Of a stretch of 48,238 nucleotides of DNA, positions 9,319 to 20,100 are shown piece after piece. The stretch is from Candidatus Cloacimonadota bacterium (GTDB lineage Bacteria > Cloacimonadota > Cloacimonadia > Cloacimonadales > TCS61). The translations under genes were made by a program, and so were the position numbers. The notes under the pieces are model-generated. The model did not search any database and was not told the DNA's origin. It saw only the letters and a list, made by a program, of their open reading frames with translations. The first letter of the stretch is position 1. Every line of letters starts with the position of its first letter. Location of the stretch: NCBI GenBank assembly GCA_030620155.1, contig JAUXFF010000004.1, forward strand, positions 1 to 48,238, read 5' to 3'.

Positions 9319-10953
9319 TTATTTTCCAATTATTATTGTTTCTGTTTGAGAGTACACTTTCTCTGATTCCAAAGAAGTTGCTTCCATAAAAACTAAATAA
9401 ATCCCTATCGGCAAAAATTTTTTAGTATCATCTTTTCCATCCCAGATAATTTCACCTTCTGCTGCCTGGGTGGTTTGATCTACCAGTCTTTTTATCATTC
9501 TTCCTTTAAGATCGAAGACACGCATTGTAACTGTACTTAATTTTTCAGGTAGTTTAAAACTTAAAATGGTTCTCTCCCCTCTGGTTGGAGAAAAAGGATT
9601 GGGCTTTACAGAAAGTTTTACATTTTCAGGTAGATAAACAACATAAATACTATTTCTTTGCCCAGGTGTAGCTCCCCTGATGGAGTAACCCCAATTACAA
9701 AGCTCAGAAAGCAAATACGGATTAATCCTTTCAAGCGAAACATCGGTTTGGGAATCTTCGCCTGTATATTCTATAGTTTCATAATCAGTCCCATATATAT
9801 CAACCAGTTCCAGAATTTCATCCGTATTATTTAAAGCTGTCCAGGATTCTGCAGTAATGATTTTATCTACTGGAGCAGATGGGTATTTTCCCAGAAGTAA
9901 TTCTTTACTTTCAGTGACAACCAGATAGTCAAGGGATTCTATCTCTCCCGAAAACCTGATTTCTCCCCCAGATGCATCGAAAATTACAAAGTTATCCACA
10001 TAATATCCACATTCCGAATAATTATATAACTCAACCCACTCAGGAGCGTCTTCTTCAGGTTTGAACATGATTTCATTGAATACTATTGGAGAAGAGCCAA
10101 CTAAAAAGGAAGAGTTACTGGAATTATTGTCTAACTCTATGTCATAAAAATAGTTAAGGTTTACCCCAACCATATAAATTCCTTGTTCAAATGAGCCCAG
10201 TTCAATGTTAACATTTATAATTTCTCCAGGATAGATTTCAGGAAGATCGAACTCTGCCCAAAAGCCCTCATTTACTGCGATTTGGACTGATGATGCAGAG
10301 TTATGCACATACTCTGTGGATAAATTTTCAATCCAGATATTTACCCAATAAATTCCTTCAAATTGCGCAATTTCAAGGCTATCTACAGCCAGATCTATAG
10401 GATAAAAATTCTGTTCCCCAGGTGTTGGATTTGAACATTCAAACCAGTCAATCTCACAATTATCCGTATCTTCCCCATCTTTTTTCCTGGCAAGTGTGTT
10501 ACCTCCTGACACGTCAGGAGCAAAAGTATCTCCAATATTGCCTGTATCATCCTCCAGATCATTAGAATTTGGTGAATCGTATAAAACCGTATCAGTATAT
10601 AACTCATCTGCTGAAACAAGTCTTATCCCATCAGTAGCAGAACCACCATTTTGAAAACCAAGTGTCGTAATTATATCTGCGTTTTCTATATTGGTTTCTC
10701 CTATTAAAAGGAAACTTCCGGGACCAATTATAATCTCAGAAAATGTAAATACGTTACTAAAACTGGTACCAGCCTTCTGGATCTTCCAATTCATCAAATT
10801 AACCGTTGATAAAGTGGGATTATAAAGCTCAATCCATTCATAACCGGAATCACTTCCTGATGGGTCATACATCACTTCATTGATAACTACATTCTGAGCA
10901 GACAAGGAATGTAGTTTAAAAAAAACATATAATAGAATAATGAATTTTTTCAT
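9319..10953 (-). CDS. Secreted lamin-tail-domain protein with C-terminal FlgD-like/T9SS-type sorting domain
   Basis: Signal peptide; two LTD-like segments ('VVINEVMYDPSGSDSGYEWIELYNP', 'IVFNEIMFKPEEDAPEWVELYN'); 'VKPNPFSPTRGERTILSFKLPE...GRMIKRLVD...GIYLVFMEA'. Confidence 0.85.
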   Translation of the reverse strand: MKKFIILLYVFFKLHSLSAQNVVINEVMYDPSGSDSGYEWIELYNPTLSTVNLMNWKIQKAGTSFSNVFTFSEIIIGPGSFLLIGETNIENADIITTLGFQNGGSATDGIRLVSADELYTDTVLYDSPNSNDLEDDTGNIGDTFAPDVSGGNTLARKKDGEDTDNCEIDWFECSNPTPGEQNFYPIDLAVDSLEIAQFEGIYWVNIWIENLSTEYVHNSASSVQIAVNEGFWAEFDLPEIYPGEIINVNIELGSFEQGIYMVGVNLNYFYDIELDNNSSNSSFLVGSSPIVFNEIMFKPEEDAPEWVELYNYSECGYYVDNFVIFDASGGEIRFSGEIESLDYLVVTESKELLLGKYPSAPVDKIITAESWTALNNTDEILELVDIYGTDYETIEYTGEDSQTDVSLERINPYLLSELCNWGYSIRGATPGQRNSIYVVYLPENVKLSVKPNPFSPTRGERTILSFKLPEKLSTVTMRVFDLKGRMIKRLVDQTTQAAEGEIIWDGKDDTKKFLPIGIYLVFMEATSLESEKVYSQTETIIIGK

Positions 10954-11150
10954 TAATTGTATCCTCCAATTTAGTAGTAGAAAATGATTTTTTAATTCTC
11001 CTTTATAAACAGGATGTTATCGAAGTATTTTTAAAGGATGAAAATATTAATTGATACTTTCATCTTAATTCTTTGAATGCATAAACTTGTCCGCGCTGGC
11101 GGATTATACGCTTATGATATTACAAACATTTAAAGTTTACAAACTTATTC

Positions 11151-11372
11151 AACCAGATGTGGATTTTATTCCATTGGTTTTTAATTTGATGTTAAAACTT
11201 TCTTGGTCTTTTTTACTATTCTGCCTGTTTTTTTGTCAATATTTAAATAATTCTTCAATTATGTCGGAAGGAATAATGGAAGCTGGTTTCCTGATTTCTG
11301 CTAATTTTTCAGCGGTTTTACCAAGTAAATAGGAGGCAGATATTGCTGAATTTTTAAAGGACATTCCCTGAC
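11151..11372 (-). pseudogene. Displaced 3'-end fragment of nnr (last ~44 codons plus downstream flank)
   Basis: About 93% identity by eye to 20658-20878; translates on the minus strand as QGMSFKNSAISASYLLGKTAEKLAEIRKPASIIPSDIIEELFKY*. Confidence 0.9.
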
Positions 11373-11465
11373 TTTAAGGATGAGACAAATCTCTATTTAA
11401 CCATTACAAAGGTCAAGAAAAAGTGTCTCTGCCCGCATTGATTGAACACAGGTAGAGCTTGAGTA

Positions 11466-11554
11466 TCGACTCGTAAATTTACCCTGTAGGGAAGAATGAC
11501 CCCAGTTGGTAAAAACCCTACGGGGTAAACCGTATCGGGGGAATGACGAGTCGA
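11466..11554. repeat. Nested inverted repeat (outer arms tcgactcgt/acgagtcga, inner arms tttaccctgtaggg/ccctacggggtaaa)
   Basis: Outer arms 11466-11474 and 11546-11554 (9/9); inner arms 11478-11491 and 11516-11529 (13/14). Confidence 0.85.
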
Positions 11555-11580
11555 AACGACATTCACTTAGTTGTCATTGT

Positions 11581-11684
11581 AACCGTTCGGAAGGTCCCGA
11601 CTCTGCTAAAGCTACGTCGGACAAGCAAGAAACGCAAGAAGACCGACAACCCATGATATGCACCATGGCAACCGTTCCGAAGGT
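11581..11684. repeat. Direct repeat pair aaccgttcggaaggt / aaccgttccgaaggt
   Basis: Copies at 11581-11595 and 11670-11684, one mismatch. Confidence 0.75.
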
Positions 11685-14284
11685 TACTTGAGAAGCAACA
11701 TTTTTTTCATTACCGATTCATTTACGGATGATATTTTGTAGAAATAGATTCCTGAACTGACAGGTTTATTATTTGAGTCTGTACCATTCCATACTACAGA
11801 ATGAGTTCCTTTAATTAGATGTTCGTTCAATAATGTTTTTACTTTTTGTCCCTTGACGTTGAATATTGCAAGATTCACAAATGAGGATCCGTCTGAGCCG
11901 GACACAGCGTTTTGTGTTACTGAAAAAGAAATGGTGGTTTCCGGATTGAAGGGATTGGGAAAATTATAAATTATATTAATGGTATTATTAATAACATTTT
12001 CCTCATTACTTGTTTCAAACCATTCCAGGGCACCCATATCAGGTGCAATCCCATAATAATCTTGTGGAGCTAGATCAACCAGTATTGTATTATCTTCTAA
12101 TTCATAATAACTTATACCTGCATCTATACAGGGTGATTCTGCTTGTAGGAAATAATTGGCACTATCAGCACAAACAAAGAGAGGATCTTCTACAATATTA
12201 CCTTCAAGCCATTCTACTGTTCCATTGTCGTTAGTTACAATACCTTCAAAACCACCCATTATATCTGAATAAGCACTATAAAACAGGTTAGGATTGTTTG
12301 TATGATAGAAGTAAATTTCCTCAGGTTCATTATCCCATAATATTGAATTAACTATCGCACAAGTACTATTATCATAAAGATAGACAGAACCACCACCATG
12401 ATATGTGATATTACCAGATATTGTATTATTTGCCATAATAACAAAAGAATTGTTCCGACACGTTATTCCTCCTCCGTATCCCACTGCGAGATTGTTATAA
12501 ATCAAGGTATTGTTGATTATAGTATAGGATTCATTGTTACATCCTATTCCACCACCGTCATGAAATGCATAATTATTAAATATTTTTGAATCGGATATTA
12601 TGGGAGAAGAGTTTTCAAAATAAATACCAGCCCCATAATCAGCATTATTATTGGAAACAGTAACATTTATTAAAACTGGATTTCCCTGACTAATAAATAT
12701 ACCACCTCCCTGCAAGTAAATTACTCCCAGACATATATTATTATCAATAACACAATTTGAAATTTTAATATTTGAATTTATGCAGTAAATACCTCCTCCT
12801 CGTGAATGTAAACTTTCATTATAAGCAGTATTATCTGAAATGATAAGATAATCCAAACAAGGATGTGCACTATCGCAGTATATTCCTCCTCCATAAGTAT
12901 TGTAGCCGTAGGTAATCGTAAGACCGGAAATAACACAGGTAGAATCGATAGGTTCATAAAATGATAAAACACTGCCTTCTTGAGATCCATCAATAACAGT
13001 TTCCTGGATATAGTTTTCGTCTTGAGTAAATAAAAATAAACTACTTAACGTTAAATTCTTATCAGTAAAAACAAGGCATTCATAGTAAGTACCGGGATGA
13101 ATTAGTATTGTATCTCCCTCAACAGCTATTTCCATACCGTGCTGAATAGTAGCAAATGGGTATTCTGATGATCCATTACCTATTATATTAGATCCGTCAG
13201 TGGAAATATGCCAAACAGTGCCTGTATACTCCTCTGCAGTTATGATTAGATAATCAGATTTTGTTATAGTCTCAGAATTGCCTAGATTATCCTCTATGGT
13301 TAAACTTACATTATAGAGCCCGGGTTCTAAATAGGTATGTACAGGATCAGGATTGTTGGAAGTTTCATCATCACCAAAATCCCACAACCAGGAACTTATT
13401 TCAGTGTTGAATGCTTCGGAATAATCATAAAAATTTACTGTTAAAGGTGCTGAACCTGTAGTTACATCAGATAAAAAATCTGCATAAAGCTCAACAGCAT
13501 CATTGATTGAAAACAATGCTCCCATATCAGATCTGGTCCCGTCAGGATCAATGTAATAATGAGGATCTCCGGTATTAACACAGGGAGACAATTCCTGTAA
13601 TTGATAGATAGAATTAACTGGATCCAGGAATAGAGGATCCTCATCAATATTACCTAAACCATCCCAACTACCCTGTATATCACTATAATTAACAAAAACA
13701 TTCCCGCTGGACTGCATTATCTGATCAGGATTATTGCTAGTTACAATACAATTCTTTAAGAAAACCTGTGAATTTATGCACCTAATTCCATATCCGGAAT
13801 TATTAACAATAGTATTATTTATTATGTTCGGATTGGAATTACTGGCTAAAACTCCTCCCCCAAAATTAGCTGTATTATCTCTGATAATATTATATTTAAT
13901 TGTGGGATTTGATGCATTGCAATAAATACCTCCACCCATAACTGTAGAACCATTTAATATTGTAAATCCCATTATAACTGCTGACGAATCTTCACTATTT
14001 GTAAATTTTACTACGGAATCGTTCATTCCTCCATCAATAACTGTGCTTTCTATATCCAGAATATTTTGCGTTAGCAAATATAGAGATGTTACTAATATAT
14101 TTTTTCCTGAAAAATCAATATTTTCAAAATAAATGTCTGGTTCAACCAAAATTGTATCACCATTGCTTGCTGCCAGGATTCCATCCTGGATTTGTAAATA
14201 ATCATCCGGAATATTTATGACTGTACAAAAAAGCCCGGTAAATATCATAAATATTATAAAAATTACTTCTAAACAGTGTTTCAT
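11684..14284 (-). CDS. Large secreted right-handed beta-helix / PKD / beta-helix protein with C-terminal sorting domain
   Basis: Signal peptide; 'GGGIYCNASNPTIKYNIIRDNTANFGGGV' type repeats; PKD 'VNFYDYSEAFNTEISSWLWDFGDDETSNNPDPVHTYLEPGLYNVSL'; 'YNFPNPFNPETTISFSV...KGQKVKTLLNE...SSGIYFYKI'. Confidence 0.9.
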   Translation of the reverse strand: MKHCLEVIFIIFMIFTGLFCTVINIPDDYLQIQDGILAASNGDTILVEPDIYFENIDFSGKNILVTSLYLLTQNILDIESTVIDGGMNDSVVKFTNSEDSSAVIMGFTILNGSTVMGGGIYCNASNPTIKYNIIRDNTANFGGGVLASNSNPNIINNTIVNNSGYGIRCINSQVFLKNCIVTSNNPDQIMQSSGNVFVNYSDIQGSWDGLGNIDEDPLFLDPVNSIYQLQELSPCVNTGDPHYYIDPDGTRSDMGALFSINDAVELYADFLSDVTTGSAPLTVNFYDYSEAFNTEISSWLWDFGDDETSNNPDPVHTYLEPGLYNVSLTIEDNLGNSETITKSDYLIITAEEYTGTVWHISTDGSNIIGNGSSEYPFATIQHGMEIAVEGDTILIHPGTYYECLVFTDKNLTLSSLFLFTQDENYIQETVIDGSQEGSVLSFYEPIDSTCVISGLTITYGYNTYGGGIYCDSAHPCLDYLIISDNTAYNESLHSRGGGIYCINSNIKISNCVIDNNICLGVIYLQGGGIFISQGNPVLINVTVSNNNADYGAGIYFENSSPIISDSKIFNNYAFHDGGGIGCNNESYTIINNTLIYNNLAVGYGGGITCRNNSFVIMANNTISGNITYHGGGSVYLYDNSTCAIVNSILWDNEPEEIYFYHTNNPNLFYSAYSDIMGGFEGIVTNDNGTVEWLEGNIVEDPLFVCADSANYFLQAESPCIDAGISYYELEDNTILVDLAPQDYYGIAPDMGALEWFETSNEENVINNTINIIYNFPNPFNPETTISFSVTQNAVSGSDGSSFVNLAIFNVKGQKVKTLLNEHLIKGTHSVVWNGTDSNNKPVSSGIYFYKISSVNESVMKKMLLLK

Positions 14285-14573
14285 TAATTGACCCTCTCTT
14301 TTAAAATGTTTTTAGAGTAAAAGAATAAATAAAGATAATTTTGTAAACTCATATTTTCAGAAAATTCAGTTCGGAAATGTTATATATTTCGATCTAATAA
14401 AAATTTCTTGACAGGATATATCTAAAAAATTTCTAAATAAAAAACATTCTTACTATAGAAACTAAATTCAGTAGACAAATTATTGATACGGAATTTAGAT
14501 ATTTTTTTCAAATGAAGAAATTGTTGATTAAATATTATGAAAATTACTATTACATTAGATTAAACAAATTTTA

Positions 14574-15835
14574 AAAACGGAGGTATAAAGATGAAAAACA
14601 AATTAATTTTACCAATTATTTGTACGGTTATAATTTTAACCCTACTGTTTTTCGGGTGTGGCGAACATTATGATGATGATTATGAACCCATCTACCAGGA
14701 CGCCATCTACATTATGGATGCAGACGGAAGTAACAAACAGAAAGTTATTGATGTGGACGGATGTTGCAATGTGCAATTTGTCCCTGATTCTGATAAGCTG
14801 CTTTATATGCTTAGAAGAACAGATGGAACTAATACAGGAAGCTTATATACTGTAAATACTGACGGATCAGAGATTACACAAATTAGTGGTGAATTAAAAA
14901 TAAAACGAGATTTACCATCAATATCTGATGATGGAAGCAAAATTGTACTTTGGGCTTTCGATGATTCTCGTGACTATACCTATGATCTATATATGGTTGA
15001 CCCAATTGGTTCAGGAATAACAAATTTAACAATAACAGCTAATGTAAGTGAAAAAGATGCTACTTTTATCCAATATCAAGACCAGGAATATCTGCTATAT
15101 GTTACATATTTTAACGAGAATGAAATAAACTACAGTACAATTAGTATGATGAATACAACAACTTTTGAAATCGATACACTTTATGTAAGGGAAATTGAGG
15201 GTGATCATGGTTTCAAAAAACCTATCTACGATTGGGTCAATGATATCCTATTCACAATTTATGACTATTATTCTGTTTTTGAATATAATTCTCTTGAAAA
15301 TGGGAATAATACCTTTGTATCATATTGTGGTTTAAGCACAATGGATTTATCAATTATGTATAATCAATTACTTTTTCACTATAATACAATAATTAAATAT
15401 GACTATTCCTTAAATCAAACTAATGAATTAGTAGATGGTTATAGGTATCAAATATTTCAAGATACAGTAATTTTTTGTACAAGTTCTCAAAGTAACAATG
15501 GTGATATATATTCAATTAAACTGGATGGTTCTGATAATACAATGCTATCAGAAAATGGATTTTATCCAAGATTTTCGAAAGATGGTACCCGGATAGTTTA
15601 TATCGGGAAATATGAAATTAATCCAAGAAGAAGAAATTTAATAACAAATTAAGGAGATAAAAATGAAGAAAAATGTTTTAATTTTAATTGCAGTTATAAC
15701 TTACTCAGTGAACTTATTTGCTCAAATTGGAACCCATATCCCATCAACTCGTTTACCTGCTTATGAGCAATCCTGGTGGGATTCAACTGAGATGGTTTTA
15801 CCTTGGCAAAATGCCGGTTGTTTAAAGCAAATTGA
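14574..15835 (+). repeat. Tandem duplication unit 1 (lipoprotein gene plus truncated exoprotein 5' end)
   Basis: 'aaaacggaggtataaagatgaaaaacaaattaattttacc' and downstream segments repeated at 15904; homology ends at the exoprotein 'PWQNAGCL'. Confidence 0.85.
14591..15652 (+). CDS. Lipoprotein with TolB/PD40-like beta-propeller repeats (paralog 1)
   Basis: Lipobox LLFFGC; 'DAIYIMDADGSNKQKVIDVDG', 'SLYTVNTDGSEITQISGE', 'FYPRFSKDGTRIVYI'. Confidence 0.75.
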   Translation: MKNKLILPIICTVIILTLLFFGCGEHYDDDYEPIYQDAIYIMDADGSNKQKVIDVDGCCNVQFVPDSDKLLYMLRRTDGTNTGSLYTVNTDGSEITQISGELKIKRDLPSISDDGSKIVLWAFDDSRDYTYDLYMVDPIGSGITNLTITANVSEKDATFIQYQDQEYLLYVTYFNENEINYSTISMMNTTTFEIDTLYVREIEGDHGFKKPIYDWVNDILFTIYDYYSVFEYNSLENGNNTFVSYCGLSTMDLSIMYNQLLFHYNTIIKYDYSLNQTNELVDGYRYQIFQDTVIFCTSSQSNNGDIYSIKLDGSDNTMLSENGFYPRFSKDGTRIVYIGKYEINPRRRNLITN

Positions 15836-15905
15836 AGCAAACCACTCTCTTCCAAAGCATATCATAAAGTGTGCTTCGGAAGAGGGTGAAATATTAAAAA
15901 ATTAA
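15663..15905 (+). pseudogene. Truncated N-terminus of exoprotein paralog (cf. 16960..20322)
   Basis: Shares 'LFAQIGTxIPSTRLPAYEQSWxDSTEMVLPWQNAGCL' then diverges abruptly into a short tail and stop. Confidence 0.85.
15843..15888. repeat. 17-bp inverted repeat forming a strong hairpin at the truncation scar
   Basis: Arms CACTCTCTTCCAAAGCA (15843-15859) and TGCTTCGGAAGAGGGTG (15872-15888): 16 of 17 positions pair counting one G-U, 12-nt loop. Confidence 0.85.
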
Positions 15906-17121
15906 AACGGAGGTATAAAGATGAAAAACAAATTAATTTTACCAATAATTTGTATGATAATAATTTTAATCCTACTATTTTTCGGGTGTGGCGAACATTA
16001 TGAGGATGAATATGAACCCATCTACCAGGACGCCATCTACATTATGGATGCAGACGGAAGTAACAAGCAGAAAGTGATAGATGTGGATAATTGCGACAAT
16101 GTGCAGTTTATTCCAAATTCCGACAAAATTCTATATCTTGCTGATAATAGCCTTTACACAGTGAATATTGATGGGACTGAGAATGTTAAGATTAGTGGGG
16201 AATTGGATGTGATTGATAAAGTCAAACCAAGTATCTCCTATAATGGTGAATATATTGCTTTTAATGTACAGGAAAGAAATAATAGAGAAGTATATAATAT
16301 TGATGTGTCTAACTGTATTATTACAAATATCTCAAATACTGTTTTCTTTGATGAATTTTATCCTAAATTTTCAAAAACTGAAGATTGTCTTTGCTATTCA
16401 TCAAATAGTAATGAGTTAAATATGATAATAAATTTTAATGTTGAAAATTTGGAAAAAGACACACTATATACTACAAATAATTTTTTAGGTGATGTATGCT
16501 ACTCAATTGATTCTGAATGTATATATTTCACTCAACGTACAAGCAGATCGTTAGCTATTTTAAAAAAAGTAGAAATAGCAACCCAAATAACAGAGGATAT
16601 TGCTGAAAATATTAACACCTTGAATGGTGGATATTTTGATGTGAATGAAGATTACTTCGTTTTGTTGCAGTTTTCCCCTAATGTTTGGGTTGCTAATTCT
16701 CTAGAGACTGAAGAGACTGTTATTATTGGTGATGTCTTTTATCCTTTCTTGTCAATGTTTAATTCAGTTTTATTTTCAGATGAATTTGATTCTTCTGGAG
16801 ATATTTATATTTTTATTTTAATATCCGAAGACACTGAAAAACTTACTGGTGGTAAGTCACCAATTTTCTCACAAGATTGTGAATCAATTGTTTATATTAG
16901 CAGATATATTACAAATCCCAAAAGTAAAAATCTAATAACAAATTAAGGAAAAAAGTGAAATGAAAAAGAATATTTTAGTTTTATTGGTAGTTATAATTTA
17001 CACGGCAAGTTTATTTGCCCAAATTGGAACAAATATTCCATCAACTCGTTTACCTGCTTATGAGCAATCCTGGTTGGATTCTACTGAGATGGTTTTACCA
17101 TGGCAAAATGCAGGTTGTTTA
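15904..17121 (+). repeat. Tandem duplication unit 2 (homologous part)
   Basis: Homologous to 14574-15835 with strong conservation at both ends and a divergent middle. Confidence 0.8.
15921..16946 (+). CDS. Lipoprotein with TolB/PD40-like beta-propeller repeats (paralog 2)
   Basis: First ~55 aa nearly identical to the 14591 product; 'DAIYIMDADGSNKQKVIDVDNCDNVQFIP'; same C-terminal '.NLITN'. Confidence 0.75.
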   Translation: MKNKLILPIICMIIILILLFFGCGEHYEDEYEPIYQDAIYIMDADGSNKQKVIDVDNCDNVQFIPNSDKILYLADNSLYTVNIDGTENVKISGELDVIDKVKPSISYNGEYIAFNVQERNNREVYNIDVSNCIITNISNTVFFDEFYPKFSKTEDCLCYSSNSNELNMIINFNVENLEKDTLYTTNNFLGDVCYSIDSECIYFTQRTSRSLAILKKVEIATQITEDIAENINTLNGGYFDVNEDYFVLLQFSPNVWVANSLETEETVIIGDVFYPFLSMFNSVLFSDEFDSSGDIYIFILISEDTEKLTGGKSPIFSQDCESIVYISRYITNPKSKNLITN

Positions 17122-20100
17122 GATTCTCTTCGGACTTTTGGTGGTTTGGAAATGGAAGTTTTTATTAATGTAACAACTGATTTGGATGATGTAGAAGGTG
17201 ATAATCTTACACAAAAACTAAACAGAATTGTTCGAGATGAATTGGAAGAAGACTATTTAGGCAAATCTCTCCTCTTCTACTTCCCGCCTGGTGAGTATGA
17301 GTTTGATGAGACAATAGAAATTAACCGCGATAATGTGGTATTCAAAGGTGAGGGAGCGGAAGTGACGACACTTCACTTCGTAATGGATTACGATTATTAT
17401 CATTACTTATTTACGGTTCCAGAACCTTATTCAGTAAACAAATGGAGATATCTAAACTGTTTTACAGTATCTTCAAATCATAGTTACATAGGTTTTGAAG
17501 ATTTTAAATTAACGAGAACAGATAATCAAATTTATCACGAAGAAACCAACCCAGCAAGTATGGTTAATTATGCAGGGAATAATTTTTTGATATCAGGTTC
17601 TTCGTATATTTGGATCAGTGGTATTCACAGTTATCATGCACCAAGGCATCATATTTCTATCAGCTCAGGGAGTGATCATATAGAAGTCAGGGGATGTTAT
17701 ATAAATAAATCTATCCATAGAAGTGGTGGTGGGAATGGTTATGGTGTCACCATAAATAATGGTTCAAACAAATGTTTAGTTGAGAATAATATTTTTAGAT
17801 TATTAAGACATGCTATGATTGTTTCTTCAGATGCACAACACAATGTCTTTGGTTATAATTATTCACGAGAAGCAGATTCGGAAGGTACAACAAATTTACC
17901 GGCAAGTGATATGTGCTTTCATGGTCATTCTACTCCAGGTACTTCTGGTCCAAGTGAAAATCTTTTTGAAGGAAACATAGGTAAATTCGTTTATTTCGAT
18001 GATGCACACGGAGGTAATGGACCAAGAAATTTGATTTTCCGAAATAAAGCAACACACCCAGGTATAAACATTCAAAGTAGTTCAAATGGAGAAGTTATTG
18101 TAAATAATGCTTTTTATGAGACCTCATTTAAATGGTCGGTTTATGGGTTTCCATGGATGTTGCATTCTGATAACAATTATGGTGTTAATAATCATTGTAA
18201 GAATTATTGGTATGATAGTGATGGATATTGGAATGAATATCATGCTTCAGAGTTCTGGCAAGATTATTCGTATTATTTATTACAGGAACCTGATTTTATG
18301 TCTCAAATTTATTATTATTCATATGATTGGCCATTTGATCCCCGGAATGATAATAATCCTGCCAAAGACCGGTATGTTGATGGTTTTTGTAGTACTATTT
18401 TGGCGGAATGGGATCATCTCCATATAACAGACCCCGGTCATAATGATTGTGAAGCTTATTTTTATAGTTATTTTGATCCTGTATCAGATGATACGAATAA
18501 AGAGCTGGCAGTATTTTATTTCAGTTATAACAATAAAGATAATCAAATTGCAATAACTATAGAACAAAATGGTTCTATTATTGGTGATTGGAATAATAAA
18601 ACAGTAAATTTATCAGGAACTAATAAATATATCCCGGCATTGAAATATGCCGGAAGAATTGTTCTTGATGATGATGATACTTCACCGATATCCATAACAA
18701 TCGATGATGTAACAGAAGAAGATATGAATATGAATGTTTCATATAATGCCTCTAATGATCCACCTTTTCCAATTTTAATTTCTATTGGTGATGACTGTAT
18801 CTATCCTATTCGTAATGGTCATTACACAACTTTTTTATATTATGGATACCAGTATTATTTCAAATTCAATGCACCTTATAGTAATCCTTTTTTAATTAAT
18901 TACGGTGATAATTACACTATCAGGTTAACTGATTCCAGTGGTTCGACTCATGATCTTGTACAGGAAGGATATGCTACTTTTAATTTTGGTGTTGCGTATG
19001 TTACTATCCCATCATATGATACTGTTTTTGGAAATGATTATGGTGAATGGGGTTATGAGGGTGAAGTGTACATTGAAATCATTACAGATGTTTACTTTTG
19101 TTTAACAAATACAAATGATAGTTTTTTTGAAGGTATGATGACTAGTGCGTATGGTATGTTACATCTACTTTTCCCAACAACAGAATTAGGGGATGGATGT
19201 CCAACTCTTTATGTGGATGGTAAAATCAAGAATAACATTATACCTCTTTCAGAAAATCAAGAAGCAGATTCATGGGATTATATATTACTGAATCATGATT
19301 TTGAAGAAAATAGTTTAGTTGAACTGAAAATATATGAAGATCAAGATAATATGAATTATATAGACAATGTTCATTTAATATCTGTTGGTCATTTACCCGG
19401 TTCTGAAATAGGAATAACGAATAAAGGAGATATTTTTAACTTTCATTCGAAACAAAGATTATCTGTGGATACAAGTAGAGATAGTAGTTTTGTTCTATAT
19501 TCCGGTGATTCACTTTATATTTCACTCGATGAATACGAATTTACTTCAGACGAAGTATATCTTGAGTTAACAAGTTTAATATTTGATGGCAGGGATTCGT
19601 ATGATGGAAAAAGCCATACAAAAATTGGTCATGATGATATTCGTGATAGTCTAAGTATTTTTGATGTAGTAGGTAATTATGAATATCTTAACACAACATA
19701 TTCTGAAATACCATTGGAGGTATTATATTCCGAATCAGGAAATGTTGTAATTAAACCTTATACTGATATCATGATTTATGATATTGCATTTATAGAAAAC
19801 AGCCTGAGGGATGATAATGAGATTGAAATAAATGTTTGTAATGTTGTAGAAGCTACATCTATTTTAGGAAATCATGATATTTCATCGGAACTCATCCATG
19901 ATGATGATAATCATTTTGTTTTTTCTCAAGGAGAAGGAATAAATATGATTTTTGAAATTCAAAATTCTATGTTCAAAGAAAATGAATATATTTTTATAGC
20001 CAAAGGAAGATATATAGATTCAGATTTAATAGTAGAAGAGATACCAAATATAACATTAAATAACTATCCGAACCCATTCAATCCAAATACTGCTATTTCC

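Noticed and set aside
11087-11332. 81-aa plus-strand ORF supplied in the ORF track
   Set aside because: Mostly antisense to the displaced nnr 3' fragment; the true coding signal is on the minus strand.
11506-11691. 61-aa ORF 'MVKTLRGKPYRGNDESKRHSL...'
   Set aside because: Lies across palindromes and direct repeats in non-coding sequence; no protein-like composition or start context.
18107-18427. 106-aa ORF inside the exoprotein gene
   Set aside because: Out-of-frame shadow of the 16960..20322 CDS with a biased Ile/Met composition.
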